Positions 1 through 13,514 are shown, counted from the stretch's first letter. The stretch is DNA of 64,000 bases from Lophius americanus (GCA_037951165.1 JBBDHG010000043.1:6215001-6279000), one strand, 5' to 3'. A program made the numbers and translations. Notes: generated by a model not told the origin, from the letters alone.

Positions 1-807
1 CCGTTTATCCGGGCTTGGAACCGACTCCAGAAGTACACTGACTTGTGACCCGGGCTAAACTCTTTAATAGGAAAATCTAAAAAAAAACAACCAGAAAATA
101 AAAACAAAACCGCATGCGGGTGTAACGAATCCACCTCATTTTTGGCTATTTCAATTTCTCTGAAAGCAGTTCTTCCTCTAAATACAGACCAAAAACCTGA
201 TAACATCACGTTACTCTAAAAAGCTCTTGACAGAGTTCAGCAGGATCTCATGTGCATTAGTCCAACCACAATGGTTGGATATCATCAGGCCAAAAATCCA
301 ACGTGTCCATCGGTCGGATCAGGCATCCGCCCGTTACCACTGACCCGTAACATGTGGCCCAACTACAACTAAATTGTGGCTGAATTATTGATACAGTGGC
401 GTCGGCCGCTTTGCAAGTGGGGGCATGAAAGGGAGCCAACATGGGAATGGTCTGCTAATTTTATATGGCAGCCTCAGGGCACATTCCTCGCAGTGAAGAC
501 CAAACATATTGACATATGTGTGTAGGGGGAGAGACTGTATATGATATCAGCCCGCTGCTGGAGGGAAATGGACAATGTGGCTCCCTGTACGGATCGGTGC
601 TCAACTTTTTTAGTATAAATAGGGCGATGGAATTTGGAGCAAGTGAGCGCTGAGATGATGCATGCATGGAGAGCCTGGCAGGTCGGAGTAAAAAGGTATA
701 CAATATCCTGCTTTTGCGATTGCTCCGGCCCAACAGCGTTTCACATTCATTTGTCAGTGTGATATCGATGCTGTTTGGAGACAGGCTGAGATGAATGGTG
801 ATATATG
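1..807. other. Non-coding left edge
   Basis: No coding exon is recognisable on either strand. The longest open frames have no family resemblance and no splice-site context. The sequence is of moderate complexity with A-rich stretches. It could be intergenic DNA or part of a neighbouring gene's intron. Confidence 0.5.
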
Positions 808-1614
808 CACTGTAAAGAAAAAAAAAGTCTGTATCATTAAAATACTGGCCGTTGTAGTAAAAAACAAAAAAAAACAAAGTGGCCATGAATAGGAGGTTAC
901 TGTAAATTATCAGTCGTTTACGGGAAAAGGGCATTTCGTAAAATCATAGTAAAAAAGACAGACTTTCTTTTTTAAACCTTGAGATCAACATTATTTGACA
1001 ATAATACACTGTACCGTTTTGTTTAGGTGCAAATTAAGGTTTTCCTTTCCTAAATATCACATTTTGAGGTAATTTCATAAATGCATACGAGTAAAAACTT
1101 TAAATTAGACAGAATTATACCTCTACTTTTAGGGTAATGACTTGTTCTTTATATTATGATATTTTTCCGTACATTTTATCCAAAGTTAATGTTTTCCCAG
1201 TAAAATCCCGTGTTTTCCGCATATTTTACATAATTACTATTTCTTCATATAGGACAATTCGCCGTATCGACTGCTGTTTTGAATTTAACCATCCCATTCT
1301 GCAATTGACGCTTTTTTTTTTTTAACCATAACTTTTACAGTATTGTATTTGCATTTAAATTTACAGTATGAACCATTTAATCATTTAGATACCTTGATTT
1401 CTACAGAAACAGAAGGTTTATAGTGTGTTATTGTGAAATACTGTCTATTACAAGGTTTACCTACATCAAAGTTTAGTCTTACTTACTTCCTGTACTGTTC
1501 TGTATACATATAATATAATATACATACATATAATAGATCTGTTCCTGATTTTACCCTAAAAGTCTTGCATAGGGTCACTGTAAAAAATTGTAGAGATTTC
1601 TTTTTTTACAGTGT
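808..1614. mobile_element. Non-autonomous DNA-transposon-like repeat with short terminal inverted repeats
   Basis: The block opens with CACTGTAAAG followed by an A run. It closes with a T run followed by TTTTACAGTG, which is the reverse complement of the opening, giving about 15 bp of near-perfect terminal inverted repeat. The interior is AT-rich and has no transposase frame. This is the form of a miniature inverted-repeat element. No convincing target-site duplication is visible, so the ends are approximate. Confidence 0.5.
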
Positions 1615-1643
1615 GGGATCAAGTCGTTTAGAAGGGTGACGCA

Positions 1644-1678
1644 GGGGGGGGGGGGGGGGGGGGGGGGGGGTTGGGGGG
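1644..1678 (+). repeat. Poly-G tract
   Basis: A run of 27 consecutive G residues (1644-1670) is followed by TT and six more G. It is a homopolymer microsatellite with G-quadruplex potential and is prone to sequencing length error. Confidence 0.95.
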
Positions 1679-2101
1679 CCCGCTTGTAGCTTAAGCTAAG
1701 GTTGTTGACCATCAGCGAGCTGCCTGCTAATTTCTCCAGAAGTGTCCAAAAGCCTTTGTGTCCTGGGTTCACTTTTATTTGCAGCTCCGGTGGAATTGTG
1801 ATGACCGTGCCTCGGGGCGACAGAGACACCTTGAGGAGCGCCCACCTTTAAATCCGCTGCTCCATGACTTCAACCATGACCCCTTGCTAGAGGGTTCCCT
1901 CAGGCGAGATTTAAACGAGCTCCCCCAGGTCTGCAGCGGCTCCTCTGTTCACCGTCGTGAGTCTGAAGACGTGGGCCGGCCCTCTCTGATGCTGATGGTC
2001 CGATTTATCCGAATTAAAACCAGAATATTTGGATGTAAGAACAAACATGTGTGGAAAAATGAAGGATGATTCCTCTGGTAGACTGACTAACAGGAGGGAG
2101 G
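1679..2101. other. Non-coding stretch between two simple repeats
   Basis: This is ordinary-complexity sequence with no supported exon, lying between the G run and the TTTC microsatellite. Open frames here extend into the flanking low-complexity DNA and are not credible genes. Confidence 0.5.
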
Positions 2102-2405
2102 ATGACTCTTTCTTTCTTTCTCTCTCTCTCTCTTTCTTTTGTTTTTTTCTCAATTTCTTTCCCTTTTATTTGGAAGTCAAAGTCGTCCTACCTTTATATT
2201 CAGTCTCTTTATTTCTGTCAATACTTCTTAGCTTTTTCTTCTTTCTTTTCTCTTTTTTTCTTTCTTTCTCTTTCATTCTTTCCTTCTTTCTTTTCTCTTT
2301 CTTTCCCTTTCATTCTTTCTTTCTTTCTTTCTTTCTTTCTTTCCTTCTTTCTTTTCTCTTTCTTTCCCTTTCATTCTTTCTTTTCTTTCTTTCTTTCGCT
2401 TTCAT

Positions 2406-2461
<56 letters not shown>

Positions 2462-2568
2462 TCCTTCTTTCTTTTCTCTTTCTTTCCCTTTCTTTCTTTC
2501 TTTCTTTCTTTCTTTTCTTTCTTTCTTTCTTTCTTTCGTTCTTTCTTTCTTTCTTTCTTTCTTTCTTT

Positions 2569-2652
<84 letters not shown>

Positions 2653-2655
2653 ACC
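2102..2655 (+). repeat. (CTTT)n polypyrimidine microsatellite
   Basis: About 550 bp of almost pure pyrimidine is dominated by CTTT tetranucleotides, with interspersed TTTTC, CCTTC and CATTC variants that make higher-order blocks. Long Phe/Ser/Leu frames on one strand and Lys/Glu/Arg frames on the other are translations of the repeat. Mirror-symmetric pyrimidine tracts of this kind can form intramolecular triplexes. Confidence 0.95.
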
Positions 2656-4377
2656 ATTACTTATCCATTCTCTCTCGTCCTTTCTTAAAGTTAAAGTTGA
2701 GGTAAAAGTCGAAAGTGTGTTTTGTTTTTTTTCTTTCTGACTGACTTGTTTTGTTTCTAGTCTTGTTGACGCCCCCTCTTCATTCTTTCTTGCTTTCTGT
2801 CCCTTCCAGCTCAATTCTCTTTCTTTCCCTTTACATTTCCCCCTTTCTTTATCCCTTTCCTATATTCTTCTTTTCAGCTCACTTTATCTTTTTATTCATC
2901 CTCTCTATCTATGTCCCCTCTCCTTCCGTTCTCTTTATTCGATATTTTTTTATTCCTCCTGCCTCTAAAAGATATTTCTATAACATAAAAATTTTCCTCT
3001 CTTTTATTATAATTTCTTCTTTGTTTTCTATCTTTTGTTCTGTCATCTTTTCTCTTTTATTCTCCCTTCCCCTGTCGTCATTCCATCCGTCTTGATTATT
3101 CTGCCTCCTTTTCTTTCTGTTTTATTCTTTCGGCTTCTTCTTCTTTCTTTCATTCGCTTTTCTATCTTTTATTCATTTTACGGCTTTTTCCCCCCTCTTC
3201 TTTTTTTTTCTTTTACCTTCTTTAAATCTATACTTCTACACATCCATGACATTGAAGACAATCCCTTCGCTCGAACCACACAAACACATTTCCTGTATTT
3301 ACATCACTGCCGTCAGACTCCATTCTTCTTTCTGTCTATTTAATCATCTCTTTTCTTTGTTTTTTTTACAAATCCTCCCCTATGGTGTTAAATACGATCG
3401 CTTACATGTTTACAGTTCCTCTCTCTCCTCCTCTCTTTTTGCTATTATGGAGGACGAGATGCAAGAAAAGCATACAATATACAGGCTATTGATCCACGCC
3501 CATCACTGCAGAAAAAAGTCAGTTCAGGGGGTGGGTGGGTGGGGAACAGGGGGGGGGGGGGGACTGGACACAGCGATCGATAACCTACTCTATCAGCCGT
3601 TTCCATGGCAACCGGACGAGCAAGGACAGAGGGCTGCCATGCATTTTGCACCTGTCTATTTCATACACCTATTGTGATAATGAAAGTGTCAGGGAAACAA
3701 ATGCGGGGGTGACGTCGGGCTCCAACCCAGCGTCAACTTCTTCTATTAAAGAAATTACAGAAAGGTTAATGGCCTGGTGAATAAGAGAGAGAGCAAGGGA
3801 AAAAAGGGAGCGAGGGCGGGGGTATCTGTGGGGGGAGTTTGGTGACCTCCTCCTCTCCCTCATGTGGGCTGAAGGACGCTCGTAGGGAAACTAGGTTGCG
3901 GCAAGTCGGGTACAAATCCGGGGCGCAAACGTGAGTTCGGAGAAAAACACAGCACAGATGACAGTTTGAAATCAGCGGCTGCTTCCTGACCGCAGCGATG
4001 GGGCCTCTTTTGTGGCTGACCCCAATTTGGAGGTTGAACAAGCGTGATCAATGTGAGGGCGATTATCTAGCTGCGAGGAACCGTGGGCGCAGGAGCGGGG
4101 AAAATACATGCACAAAACCCAGAAATACGGATCAAAAGCCAGCAGGCCGAGCCAGACTGACTGTCAGGAGAACTTGACACCCACACGGTCATTCAACCCA
4201 CATCTGTCTGAGTGAGGCGGGCATTGAACTTCCAACCCCTCTTTGAACATGGAGGCTCCAGAGCCGTGGCGCTGAGCCGGGTCGGCCCTAAGTGAAGGGA
4301 ATGGATATCATGATCCGGAGCCGTGTTGATCATTGGCCGTATTGATCACCAATCGAAGCTACTGCTGAAAACGCAGG
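2656..4377. other. Pyrimidine-rich flank and non-coding sequence
   Basis: Pyrimidine-rich DNA continues to about 3400 and looks like a decayed extension of the neighbouring microsatellite. A short G run lies near 3550-3563. From 3600 the sequence is of normal complexity. No exon, tRNA or transposon end is supported. Confidence 0.5.
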
Positions 4378-4458
4378 GAGAGAGTGAGAGAGAGAGTGAG
4401 AGAGAGAGGGAGCGAGAGAGGGAGGAAGAGAGAGAGGGAGAGAGAGAAGAAGAGAAGT
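4378..4458 (+). repeat. (GA)n purine microsatellite
   Basis: About 80 bp of GA dinucleotides is interrupted by GT and GC variants. Confidence 0.9.
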
Positions 4459-4611
4459 AGGGAGGGTTATCAGCTAAGCTGAAAAAAACCACCAACTAAA
4501 ATACAGGTTTTGCCGTCACCATGTATAATACATTACTGTAAATGTTACTGTTACTATATATGAAATATGAAATATTTCCATTCCCACCTGATTTTTGGAT
4601 CCGTTGCTCGG

Positions 4612-4928
4612 ACATCATTAAATTACAGAAACACCATGAAACAAAACAATTAGTGAATTTGCTGAGTAACTCTTTTATAATTTCTTCATCTCATTTGCTG
4701 GAAATAGCACAAAGTCCGTGTTATTGTAAACAACACGGTTTTTGTGGTACAGGACCTGGAGGACTTTCCATTTGGACCAGCTGGAGAGACAATAGACCCA
4801 GAATTTGAACCCAGAGAGGAATCTTGCCTGCAAATCACCACTTCAGTCCACCAGGGGGAGCCATATGTACGTACGACACCATGACAGAAATCAATGTTTA
4901 TATTAAAATCTAGGATTGTGCACACTAA
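4612..4928 (+). repeat. Dispersed repeat, copy 1
   Basis: This block matches 43586-43852 in the same orientation, with indels. Shared landmarks in the same order include TTACAGAAACACCAT, CTCTTTTATAA, TCCATTTGGACCAG, a G-rich AGGGGGAGC-type segment, and AATCAATGTTT followed by ATTAAAATC near the end. No coding capacity is visible. It is probably a non-autonomous interspersed element of unassigned family. Confidence 0.7.
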
Positions 4929-7199
4929 AAAAAAAAAAGAAGCAAAAACTTTGGTTTATAAGCTTTTTGGGTTGGCCGGGTTTATATCATACACCGTACG
5001 GTCCAGGACTTTTGTCATTTGAAGATTCTTTAACAAGTTCTTTTACAGTGGATGGTTTGTGACTGCCGTCGGTGCCCTCGCTGTGGTTGCTGGCACTGCT
5101 TCAGAGGAGGAAGCGGCGGTTTCAGAAAGTGTTATGCGGCTTGTATGCATTTCTCAGAGGGTGCCGGTGGATTCTGGTCGCTTCTCACATCGATTTCATA
5201 AATGATGAGTCGCAAACAGTGGTGGAACCGCTCGAGTGACGGCGGAGGGAAACTGGAGCCCTGACGTTATGCGGCCAGCGGCGGGGACGCCACAGATGTC
5301 GTCCTGCGGTGGCAGAAGAGCCAATTTGTGTGCTTTGTTAGCGCTGACAGTGGGCCGTTGATGGGCACGTGGCTCTGCAGTGCTGCTGGGGGACCACTGG
5401 CCACTGCGCTGACCTTTGACACCTCATCTATGCAGCCGCAACCATTGTTAGGGTAGAGGGAGGAAGGAAGAGGAGGAAGAGTGAGAAATTACCCTTGGGT
5501 TCCTCGTGTTTGGATTCTCCCTCCCCCTACAGCCTCACCCCTCCTAACCTAACACCTCCATCCATCCATCCCTCATCCCATCCCTTACCCCTCTCTCTCT
5601 CTCCCCCTCTCTCTCTCTCTCTCTTTCTCTCTCCCCCCTGCACACTCCGCCTTACGCCGATCAATGACAGTTTCATGTGGCTTCTCTGGGCCTGCAGTGA
5701 CGTGTGTCCTATTGATTTATCGACACTACTCCAGGCAAGCGAGCCCAGAAGCCCCCTCTCTCAGTGGGTAGCCGGGCTCAAAAGGCGAGCCTCCCCCTGT
5801 GCCGGGTGGGCCCGTGCCAAGTCATCCGACTGTACCAGCCTCTCTGGAAGCAGCAGCGCATTAGCTTCAAACCACAGCACAGTGTTTCTGTGTGGATGCC
5901 TGTCTGGGTCTGCATCCCTCCCTCTGCCCATTCAGCGGCTCCCCTGCCCTCCATGAGGCGTGAAACGGGGGCAATGAGTGAGACACCCTGGCACTGACAA
6001 AAACATTTACTGTCGCCTCTGATTTCCAGAGGCGACTACCCCACTTTTATGGTTAAAAGGGTCTTTTCTCTGGTCCGTGTCAATGTCATGCCTCCCTGGC
6101 CGTGGCTCATCTCATCTGCCCCCCCTTCCTGTCTTTTACAGGGGTGGGGGTGCGAGTCAGACAAGCCTTTGCTTTTAAACTCTGCACCCACCCCCCAGGC
6201 TTTCATGTGTCCAGTGAAAGGCCAGAGGATGCCGGCAAGGGAGGGGTAGAGGGCATCTGGTCACTCTCCGAGGCCTGGCTAGTCGTTCATGTGGGAGTCA
6301 TAGAAGAACGAGGGGGGGGTGCATCCAACACCATTAGGATGGGACTGCTATGATGGCAGCTGGCTTTAAAAAGGAGGAGGAGGAGAAGGAGGAGGAGAAG
6401 AGGGGGGTCAGGGGATATGTAGAGATCAGTGACCTGGCCACAGTGTCCAGCTGGGGGGTCATTTCATGGCCCACCCCCGGCCACGTGCTAGAGTACCATC
6501 TGGGGATCTGACGGACCCACAACGGAGGAAGCATCATCTTCTTAGTTGCGGCGACAACAGCAGCAAAAAAAGTCAAGAAATCTGTCGGCCTAATGTGGAG
6601 CGAGGTGGGCGGGGCCTCTGCAGATGCCTGTTGTTGTTTGGCATCAAGTGTGGTGGGCATCTGCTGGTTTAATGCAATGCAGTGCAGCGATTGAGCCTCA
6701 CAAGGGGTTTGATCCTGTGGAATAAATACAAATATATACAATCTGCCTTCGTGTGCATTTCTTTCGGGCCGTAGTCGATCTGTGTGTCCGAGCAGCTCCA
6801 AAACAAAAAAGCCCCCAGATTGAAACAAATCGATAGAAAATAAGAATAAAGAGGAGAAATAGTAATTTGAGCAGCTTAATTTGACATCTTCAGATCTACA
6901 GCTTGGTCCATTCAACAGTCACACCTCTAGAGAATATTCAAATTAAAACAGGAAGAACTCACATCGGCGAATTCTACAATAAAAATGTGTTTGGGAATCT
7001 CTGCTTGGTAAAAGACGGAAGTTGAGTCATGATTGACCGGGAAAATCAATTAATCAGTCCAGAGCATCATCTGATAATGTTCTCTTCATAATGTGAAGTC
7101 AGGTACTGATCATTTTTCAAGTATTTGAAAATATTTACTTTAATTTTAAAAAGATAAGACAGTATAAACAGTATAAACAGTTATCATTCTGTTATCAAA
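4929..7199. other. Non-coding region with possible regulatory segment
   Basis: No coding exon is supported. The non-repetitive, moderately GC stretch at about 5040-5450 stands out against the repeat-rich surroundings and could be conserved non-coding DNA, but a cross-species alignment would be needed to show it. A (CT)n tract lies at 5589-5634 and GGA-rich sequence near 6370-6405. Confidence 0.35.
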
Positions 7200-7740
7200 A
7201 TATTTTCCCTTGTTTTTTCCGGCCCCTGGTTGGAATATGGTTGTCCACAAGGTGAAAGACTTATTTTCTTCTTTTTTTTTCAGAAAAACACCCCCTTAGT
7301 GAGTGAAATATGAACCCTTACAGTAAAATATGACAAGTAAAACTTTCACAAGATTTAAATTTGGGCTAAATCGAACCAATCATTAGTATATTATAACCAA
7401 AACAGTTTTTTTTTCGTATAAAAAGCTCCCTCCGGTGCGTAAAATAATAACTATAAAGTAAAATACATGTAATGACTGTTTGATTTTTTAAAAAGTTTTA
7501 TTTTATTTTTTTTATTTTCCTTTTATTTTTTTATGTACCTTCAAAGTGACTTTGAGTATTTATGAAAAAATAAAATGTATTATTGTTATCATTATTATTA
7601 ATAAATTAATATGATATATACGCGATAGATCTCCTCGCGTTGCTCCATCTGCACCAAATTTGGAAATCGAAGCAGAAGTTGAGTAATTATGACCAAAGAA
7701 CGAGATAAAGCTCCACCTAGTGGCGCCTGTTTTGTATTGA
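7200..7740. repeat. Degenerate interspersed repeat (insensitive of family)
   Basis: Phrases such as 'GCACCAAATTTGGAAAT', 'AAAGCTCCACCTAGTGGCG' and 'TAAAAAGCTCCCTCC' recur in related form near 46700-47060 and 59840-60120. This indicates a dispersed repeat in several decayed copies. The family is not assigned and the boundaries are approximate. Confidence 0.4.
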
Positions 7741-7775
7741 AAAATGTTACTGAGCATGTTGATAATATGACGAGT

Positions 7776-7852
7776 CGCATCATGTATATGCTAAAGGGTA
7801 GGGAACCAAGGATGGAGCCCTGGGGGACACCACAGGTCAAACAGGCCACCAA
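7776..7852 (-). pseudogene. LINE reverse-transcriptase fragment
   Basis: On the minus strand this segment translates to TCGVPQGSILGSLPFSIYM. This matches the reverse-transcriptase palm motif of non-LTR retrotransposons, usually seen as GVPQGSILGPLLF followed by a short hydrophobic stretch. Only this motif survives, with no upstream fingers or downstream YADD box in frame, so it is a dead 5'-truncated remnant. CR1/L2-type elements are the best guess. Related fragments lie at about 36390-36470 and 47570-47625. Confidence 0.65.
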
Positions 7853-8499
7853 GGCGGAGGCTAGATATCTTGGTGACGACATTAAAGGTTTAAAGGGTAA
7901 ACTGCAAACATGTGCCTACGAAAAAAAACATGAAAAATAGCGTACTATTGCACATGATAATAATACTTTGAATTAAGAGTATAAATAATATTCTATACAT
8001 GAATAAAACTTAGGTAAGTTAACATTTAAAGTAAATGTATCACCTGCCTGTAAATAAAAAAATGCATCTCCAGACCCTGAAATTGTCATTGCTATATTAA
8101 TCAAAAGGTCAAAGTGCAAATACATTTGCAGTTGAAAACTGTTTTCGTGGAAACGACGTCTGACATTACAGAGTAATCTTGAAAAACTATTACAACTGCA
8201 ATACTGGACAACCTGAAGGACGAGGAAGCACGCAACTTGAGTTGCAAACTCCATTTGCGTTATGTTGAAATATGTTGATATACTGCTGAAGATCTAGCAA
8301 ACCAGTTTCAAACCGCTGCCCAACACTGGGAACCAAAGAGAAAAGTCTTGATAGATGAATAACAGTAAAACAATCCAAATTATTGGGTTGTAGCTTTTCC
8401 TTAAAAGCCCAAACTGCCTATAAAAACTGTTTAATAACTGCAGGAGTGTGCCTGAAGTGGATTCCCTGAAAGGTTAAAGGTGATTTTTAAATATAACTT
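7853..8499. other. AT-rich non-coding stretch
   Basis: No exon or recognised repeat is seen. It is probably intergenic DNA with decayed repeat sequence. Confidence 0.4.
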
Positions 8500-9060
8500 C
8501 TCCTCTAAAGTGCAGAGGAGCACTCAGGAGCCCAGATGGACCTGAGCCGTTCAGTTTGATGGCTCTGTTCCGAGAACAGAATAGCACCGGTTTGTTGTCA
8601 GTGCTAACCCTTTCATCCGCCTCCCCTTTCGTTCTTCTTCCTCCTCCTCCTCCCCCCCTCCCCTCCTTTCATCATCCTCTCTTTCTCCCTAAGCCTTCTG
8701 TCTTAAACTGTTTAAGGTGATCGAATTTTGCCCATCCTCCCCAATGTGGTCAGAGGGGATCAAGGGTTGCTGACCCCCATCCTGATTGTAAAGGTTGCGG
8801 AATTGAACCTCATATAATAAATAGAGGTCCTGCTAAAGAGATCCGAGCCACGATATGTTCCTATGAGCTCAAAAAAAAATCTCCGTCTTTATTTTCGGGG
8901 ATTCCGTAATCCCTTTGACATTTATCATTGTTCCGCTAATGAAAGTGATCTTTGCGTCCCGCGTCTGATAGATTTGTAATTAGATTCACATGGACCCATG
9001 TGGAAATGATCCAAGGAAGGACGGCAGAGATGGAGTTATTGCCCTCAGGAACTTCCCAAT
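8500..9060. other. Candidate conserved non-coding segment
   Basis: This is non-repetitive sequence of balanced composition with no credible reading frame, broken by a short CTCC tract near 8640-8680. It looks unlike the decayed repeats around it and could be a cis-regulatory element of the Onecut locus. That is inference; constraint can only be shown by alignment with other fish. Confidence 0.25.
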
Positions 9061-9779
9061 GTGTTGAGAGAAATTCATAAATGTGGTGGAGGGGAAGAGG
9101 CGCACCAGTGCAATCTTTTGGTCAGCACTTCTTCACGGCCGACGCCGTGCTAGAAAAGAAATACTCTTCAGAAATTTGATTAATTGCTGTCTCTCCGCCT
9201 CTCAATCCAAATATTGGTGGAAATGGAGGCGGGTTGACAGGACAGATGGATCAGCCCGGAGAGCAGCGAGCCCCTGGAAAGCTGAGGCATTTCTTATTCT
9301 GTAACAGGATAGCCACGTACGCCGAGGTGTGGAAAAGTGAGGACTGCATCGACTTCATTCGGCCATAACAAGGGAAAGGAAGGGGAGGAGGTGGAGGAGG
9401 AGGAGGAGTGTAAGGACAGGAGGGATGAGGGGGAATCAGCCAGCCAGGCAGGCAGGCAGCTCTCTAGGTTGGGCCGAGGCGTATCGATTGATTTCCCAAT
9501 AGCCTCTGGTCCATGAGCGGCGAACCCTGGCCCCGGTTGCTAGGTGACCGCACCATCCAAGATGGAGAGTGGGGTGATGAAGGGTGACAGCAGCTCTGAG
9601 GGTCAGCAAGGCCACCGGTCATTCTGCAGCCCCTCTGGGACGCTCCGGACATGCAGATACCGCAATGAAACCGGACCTTGGCTCGCAGGAGGAGACGAGC
9701 CGAGAAAGACGATATTAGAGAGGAGAGCGTCACCCACCATCTTTGTTCCACTCCGCCATGATCTGAGAGCGCCATCCAT

Positions 9780-10110
9780 ACGTTTATGACAAACACTACA
9801 GCAGAGGCAAATTGGAATGCGGCCATTATCTCAGCTTTATGGAGATAATGTCGTGTTTCTGGTTCCACCGCGGAAAAATAGACGGCGTGAGAAGTATTTA
9901 CGACCATCGTGTGACTTCAAAGGGGCCATTGACCGCATATGAAAATATTGATTTGAAAACAAAAGCTATTCAAATGGTCATGGGCCAAAACAGATTGCCT
10001 AAATTTGAGGATGTCTTTCACAGTAAAAGCACGCCGGACAGGAACGAAGCAATTTTAGGAAATCGTAAAAGAAGTAATTTAGTGTCGTGGTTCTTGTCAA
10101 AATAAATATG
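9780..10110. other. Candidate conserved non-coding segment
   Basis: Non-repetitive sequence, including AAAATATTGATTTGAAAAC (an ATTGAT-type Onecut/homeodomain-like site). A 97-codon open frame crosses it but resembles no family and has no splice context, so it is read as non-coding. Confidence 0.25.
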
Positions 10111-13100
10111 CGGAAAGGTTGTTAGGCCTCGGCTTGGAGTGAAATAGTCCATTTCTCATAGTAAAATTGAACCGGGTATGAAATAAAGTGCTTTATTTAG
10201 CCTATCCGATAAATGAGATATGTTGGACGTTGATAAAAAAAAAAGCCTGATTACAGTCAGGCATGTGGAAGTTTTCATGGCTTTTTTTTTTTTCTTTTAT
10301 GAAAGCATGACTCACTGCATGACCTCCCCCTCGTAAAAAGACAAAACGATATTTTTGCTTATACTATCCTCGGCTTCCAAAGATGAGGCGCTGAGCGAAT
10401 GCCTCGACAAAAGAAAAATACTGTAAACATGAACTGGCCATAATCTATATCACATATTCCACAGTGATACATGATGCCGTGGCGCTTTTCTACATATCGA
10501 TTGTTCCTCTGTGCGGGTGAAAAATGATACGGAGGGTGAAAGAGAAGAAGAAGAAGAAGAAGCAGCAGAAGGAAGGGGAGGACGAGGTGGAGGAGGAAAA
10601 AAGAGGGGAGGGGGTGGGTATAAAGTGGGAGACAAATGTAAAAGGATCTACATCACACTGTAAGCTCGGCGCTGAGAGGGAAGTTACCAGAAGGCAAAAA
10701 GAGCACCACAGGAGGGGGTGGGGGGGCTTGTGTGTTCGGGGTTGAGGGTCACGGGGAGGAACCCATCCAGTCGGCCCTGAAAGGCCACCTTGCATCCTGT
10801 GTTCTTCCTGGATGAAGGATTTCCCTTCATCCAGTGCCATGCCTCTCATGTCCTCCTCCGAAAGGAGCCCGAGTGTTTTCATGTCTGTTGGAGTTCCATA
10901 TCCCGAGGACGGAGGATGTGTCTCAGTCTGTATTTTTCCTCCATCTTATCTATTAATAATACGGTGGAGAAGGAGAGACGGCGTAGATAGAAGTGGATGT
11001 TTGCTTTGGTACAAGGCAACGTGTTTCGTTTTTTTTTGCAGCCCTAAGCTGTAAGTATTCAGCGCTTAAATATTCCCCTCCCCTGTGACTCCAAAGTATC
11101 TACTGCCCTGAAGGGCTGCACGGAACCTCCCTGGCCAAATACCCGTGTACCTTTAACTGGCTGGAAAGTGGCGACTTAAGTTTGTTTTGTTTTTTCAAAC
11201 GGGTGGAATTAATGCTGGAGAAGGGAGTAGAACCAAGTCGCAAATATTTGGGGAAAAAACTGTCAAATCTTGACAAGTTGGCCCGGTTTGTGAAATCTCC
11301 TGCCAAAAAGACGTCTGAGTGTCGTTTGTGATTGCGATCCGGGATTTGAGAGGCAAATCGATTTCGACGGATGCTATGTCCTTCAGCGGTGGAGATATTC
11401 CGAAATTCTTTCCTCTTGCTCCCGCGATCTGGAGAAAGTTTTCCGCGGCTTTGTTTCTTATCGCTGAGAGTGTCTCATCTGCGGTTTCCTCATGCGTCGG
11501 TTTCTTAATTCCATCCTTCCTTAAGGCACGGAGAAGAAAGATGGTCTAACCCCGGTGCTGGCCTCTGGAAGTTCAGAATCAGTTTGTTTTGTAGACATTT
11601 GAATCATCTCGTCTTACATTTCGGATCTCTCCCAGCTGGCACAGGCGGTTGGTGCAACATCAGAACACGCTGGACTCTTAATGCCTAACAGACGCTAGAT
11701 TTTTAGTGGGAGATGAAAATCGAGTTGAAGTCAAATCCCAACAACCTTCCAAAAGACGTTGAATTCTGGGAAGACTTGTTTTCCAGCAGCCACTTGCGGT
11801 TTTAGGGGTTGTCCCGGTGGATGCTGGGTAAGAGGTGGGGTACCCCTGTAGGCTGATATCCAGTCAGTGTTGGTTTTGGTTGTCATCACAATTTTTATTC
11901 CATGTCCATTGAAGTCCTGTGCCAGCAGGTTGTTAACTCTCAAATATATATTTTTAGCTTGTGATCCCAACTATAAGGATGTTCCACGTATGGGAACCAA
12001 ATCAAAAAGTCCTTAATGACTCTTTTATTGGTTGTGGAACTAGTCGCGGTTAAACTAATCTAAACTCGAGTTTGATAGTCCATCCATCTAACCCATAATG
12101 CTCTGCTTCCTCCGCTTATATATTATGGTCAAGCTCTCACCTGAAGGATAAGCAAAAACTACAGATTTCCATGATCCAGTGAGAAAAAAGTCGTCCTGAG
12201 AGAAGAGACCTTCTGGTTTGTCTTCATGACTTCTTCAGTTGAGTCAGAATGAAAGTTCCTCCTACATCTTTCTCTGAACGTTGTATCGCCGTTATTTTTT
12301 CAAAACCGACTCTGTTTTGGTTTTTTCAATGTCATTTATTAACTAATTCCTGTCATCGGTGTCGCCTGAACACCGTCAAACGGGTAACTGGCAGGTCTTT
12401 ACTGGATCTTTACCGGGATAGCACAGACTGGAGCGGACCTCAGGGCACCCCGACAAGGTTGTGTCACCAGGGTGTGAACCGTCCCACGTCATGGGCATCA
12501 TGGGTCTGCCAAGATGTTGGCAACCCATCTGGCCTGGACCCATCTGAAGGAGCCTAATGTGGCGCGAGGGCTTGGAATATTGCGTTCTATATGGTTCACA
12601 AGCCTGAAAAATATAACACCAAATTAAAATTCTGTGGCGCATTGAAAGTGAGGGCCAGGAAACTGTGGCGTTGTTTCGTGGGTCGACTTGCGGGCGACGT
12701 TGAAGAGTTTCGACGATGATCAAGCAACTGAAATTTTACCATTGAAATGCTGCAGTCTAGCGATTTCACGGTACACCGGAACCACTATACGGGGCTCCCT
12801 ACTGTATCGTGTTTTACTTCAATTATTCATATTTGGCTCTTTTAAAAAAATTCTGGGAGTTCAATCGGGTGGATCGATTGTACAATGCAGGGGATCGGTG
12901 ACTTTTTGGTAATACACCCTTGCTGTCAGGGACATCGGAGTTTCATGCTGCTGTGGATCTGGGTAGGAGGGAAGTCCACAATATTCTTTCCCTTACTGTA
13001 AAATTGCAGTAAAGGCCATTCATCCATTTCTCAGGGACAAATACAGCGATATGGATTTTGATTTAAATCCCTCTTACAAACCTTACCTTTTGGACTCTTG

Positions 13101-13490
13101 GGTCTTGGACTTTCCATGTTTGACACTGAAATCAAAAAGTCTGTACGAAAACCAAACAAACAGTATCTGAAACGGTCACAAAAGAAACGAGCGTGATGAA
13201 TGATTTGTTGTCTGTTTTTGGAAACAGATAAATGCAACTAAAATTGAGTTTTGGGGAGAAATCTCAATTCATCCTGTAATTTCCACCTCCACCTTTATAT
13301 TTTCACCTGTGTCCGTTTGTCAGGTGGAATATGTTAAAAATCCATGGCCGGCACCAGTACTAAACTGTAACCCAAAACTACAGTTTTACCAGTATTACCT
13401 GTCAGAGTACTTCACATGTAATTTGAAGAGTTCAATCAGGGGAACTGCTTGTATAACGCAGAAAATTGGGGCCCAGTTACATTTACGTGG
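10111..13490. other. Long non-coding stretch
   Basis: No exon is supported. A purine-rich block lies at 10540-10620. Near 11810-11860 there is a fragment (GATGCTGGGTAAGAGGTGGG) resembling a widespread teleost interspersed repeat. The rest is unremarkable. Confidence 0.4.
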
Positions 13491-13514
13491 TTGGTTTCTA
13501 CGAGTGTGTACAAT

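Noticed and set aside
2029..2814. Several long open frames rich in Phe/Ser/Leu or Lys/Glu/Arg
   Set aside because: They are translations of the CTTT microsatellite in different frames; no start context, domains or splice sites.
9812..10105. A 97-codon open frame
   Set aside because: No family resemblance, no splice context; better read as non-coding DNA.
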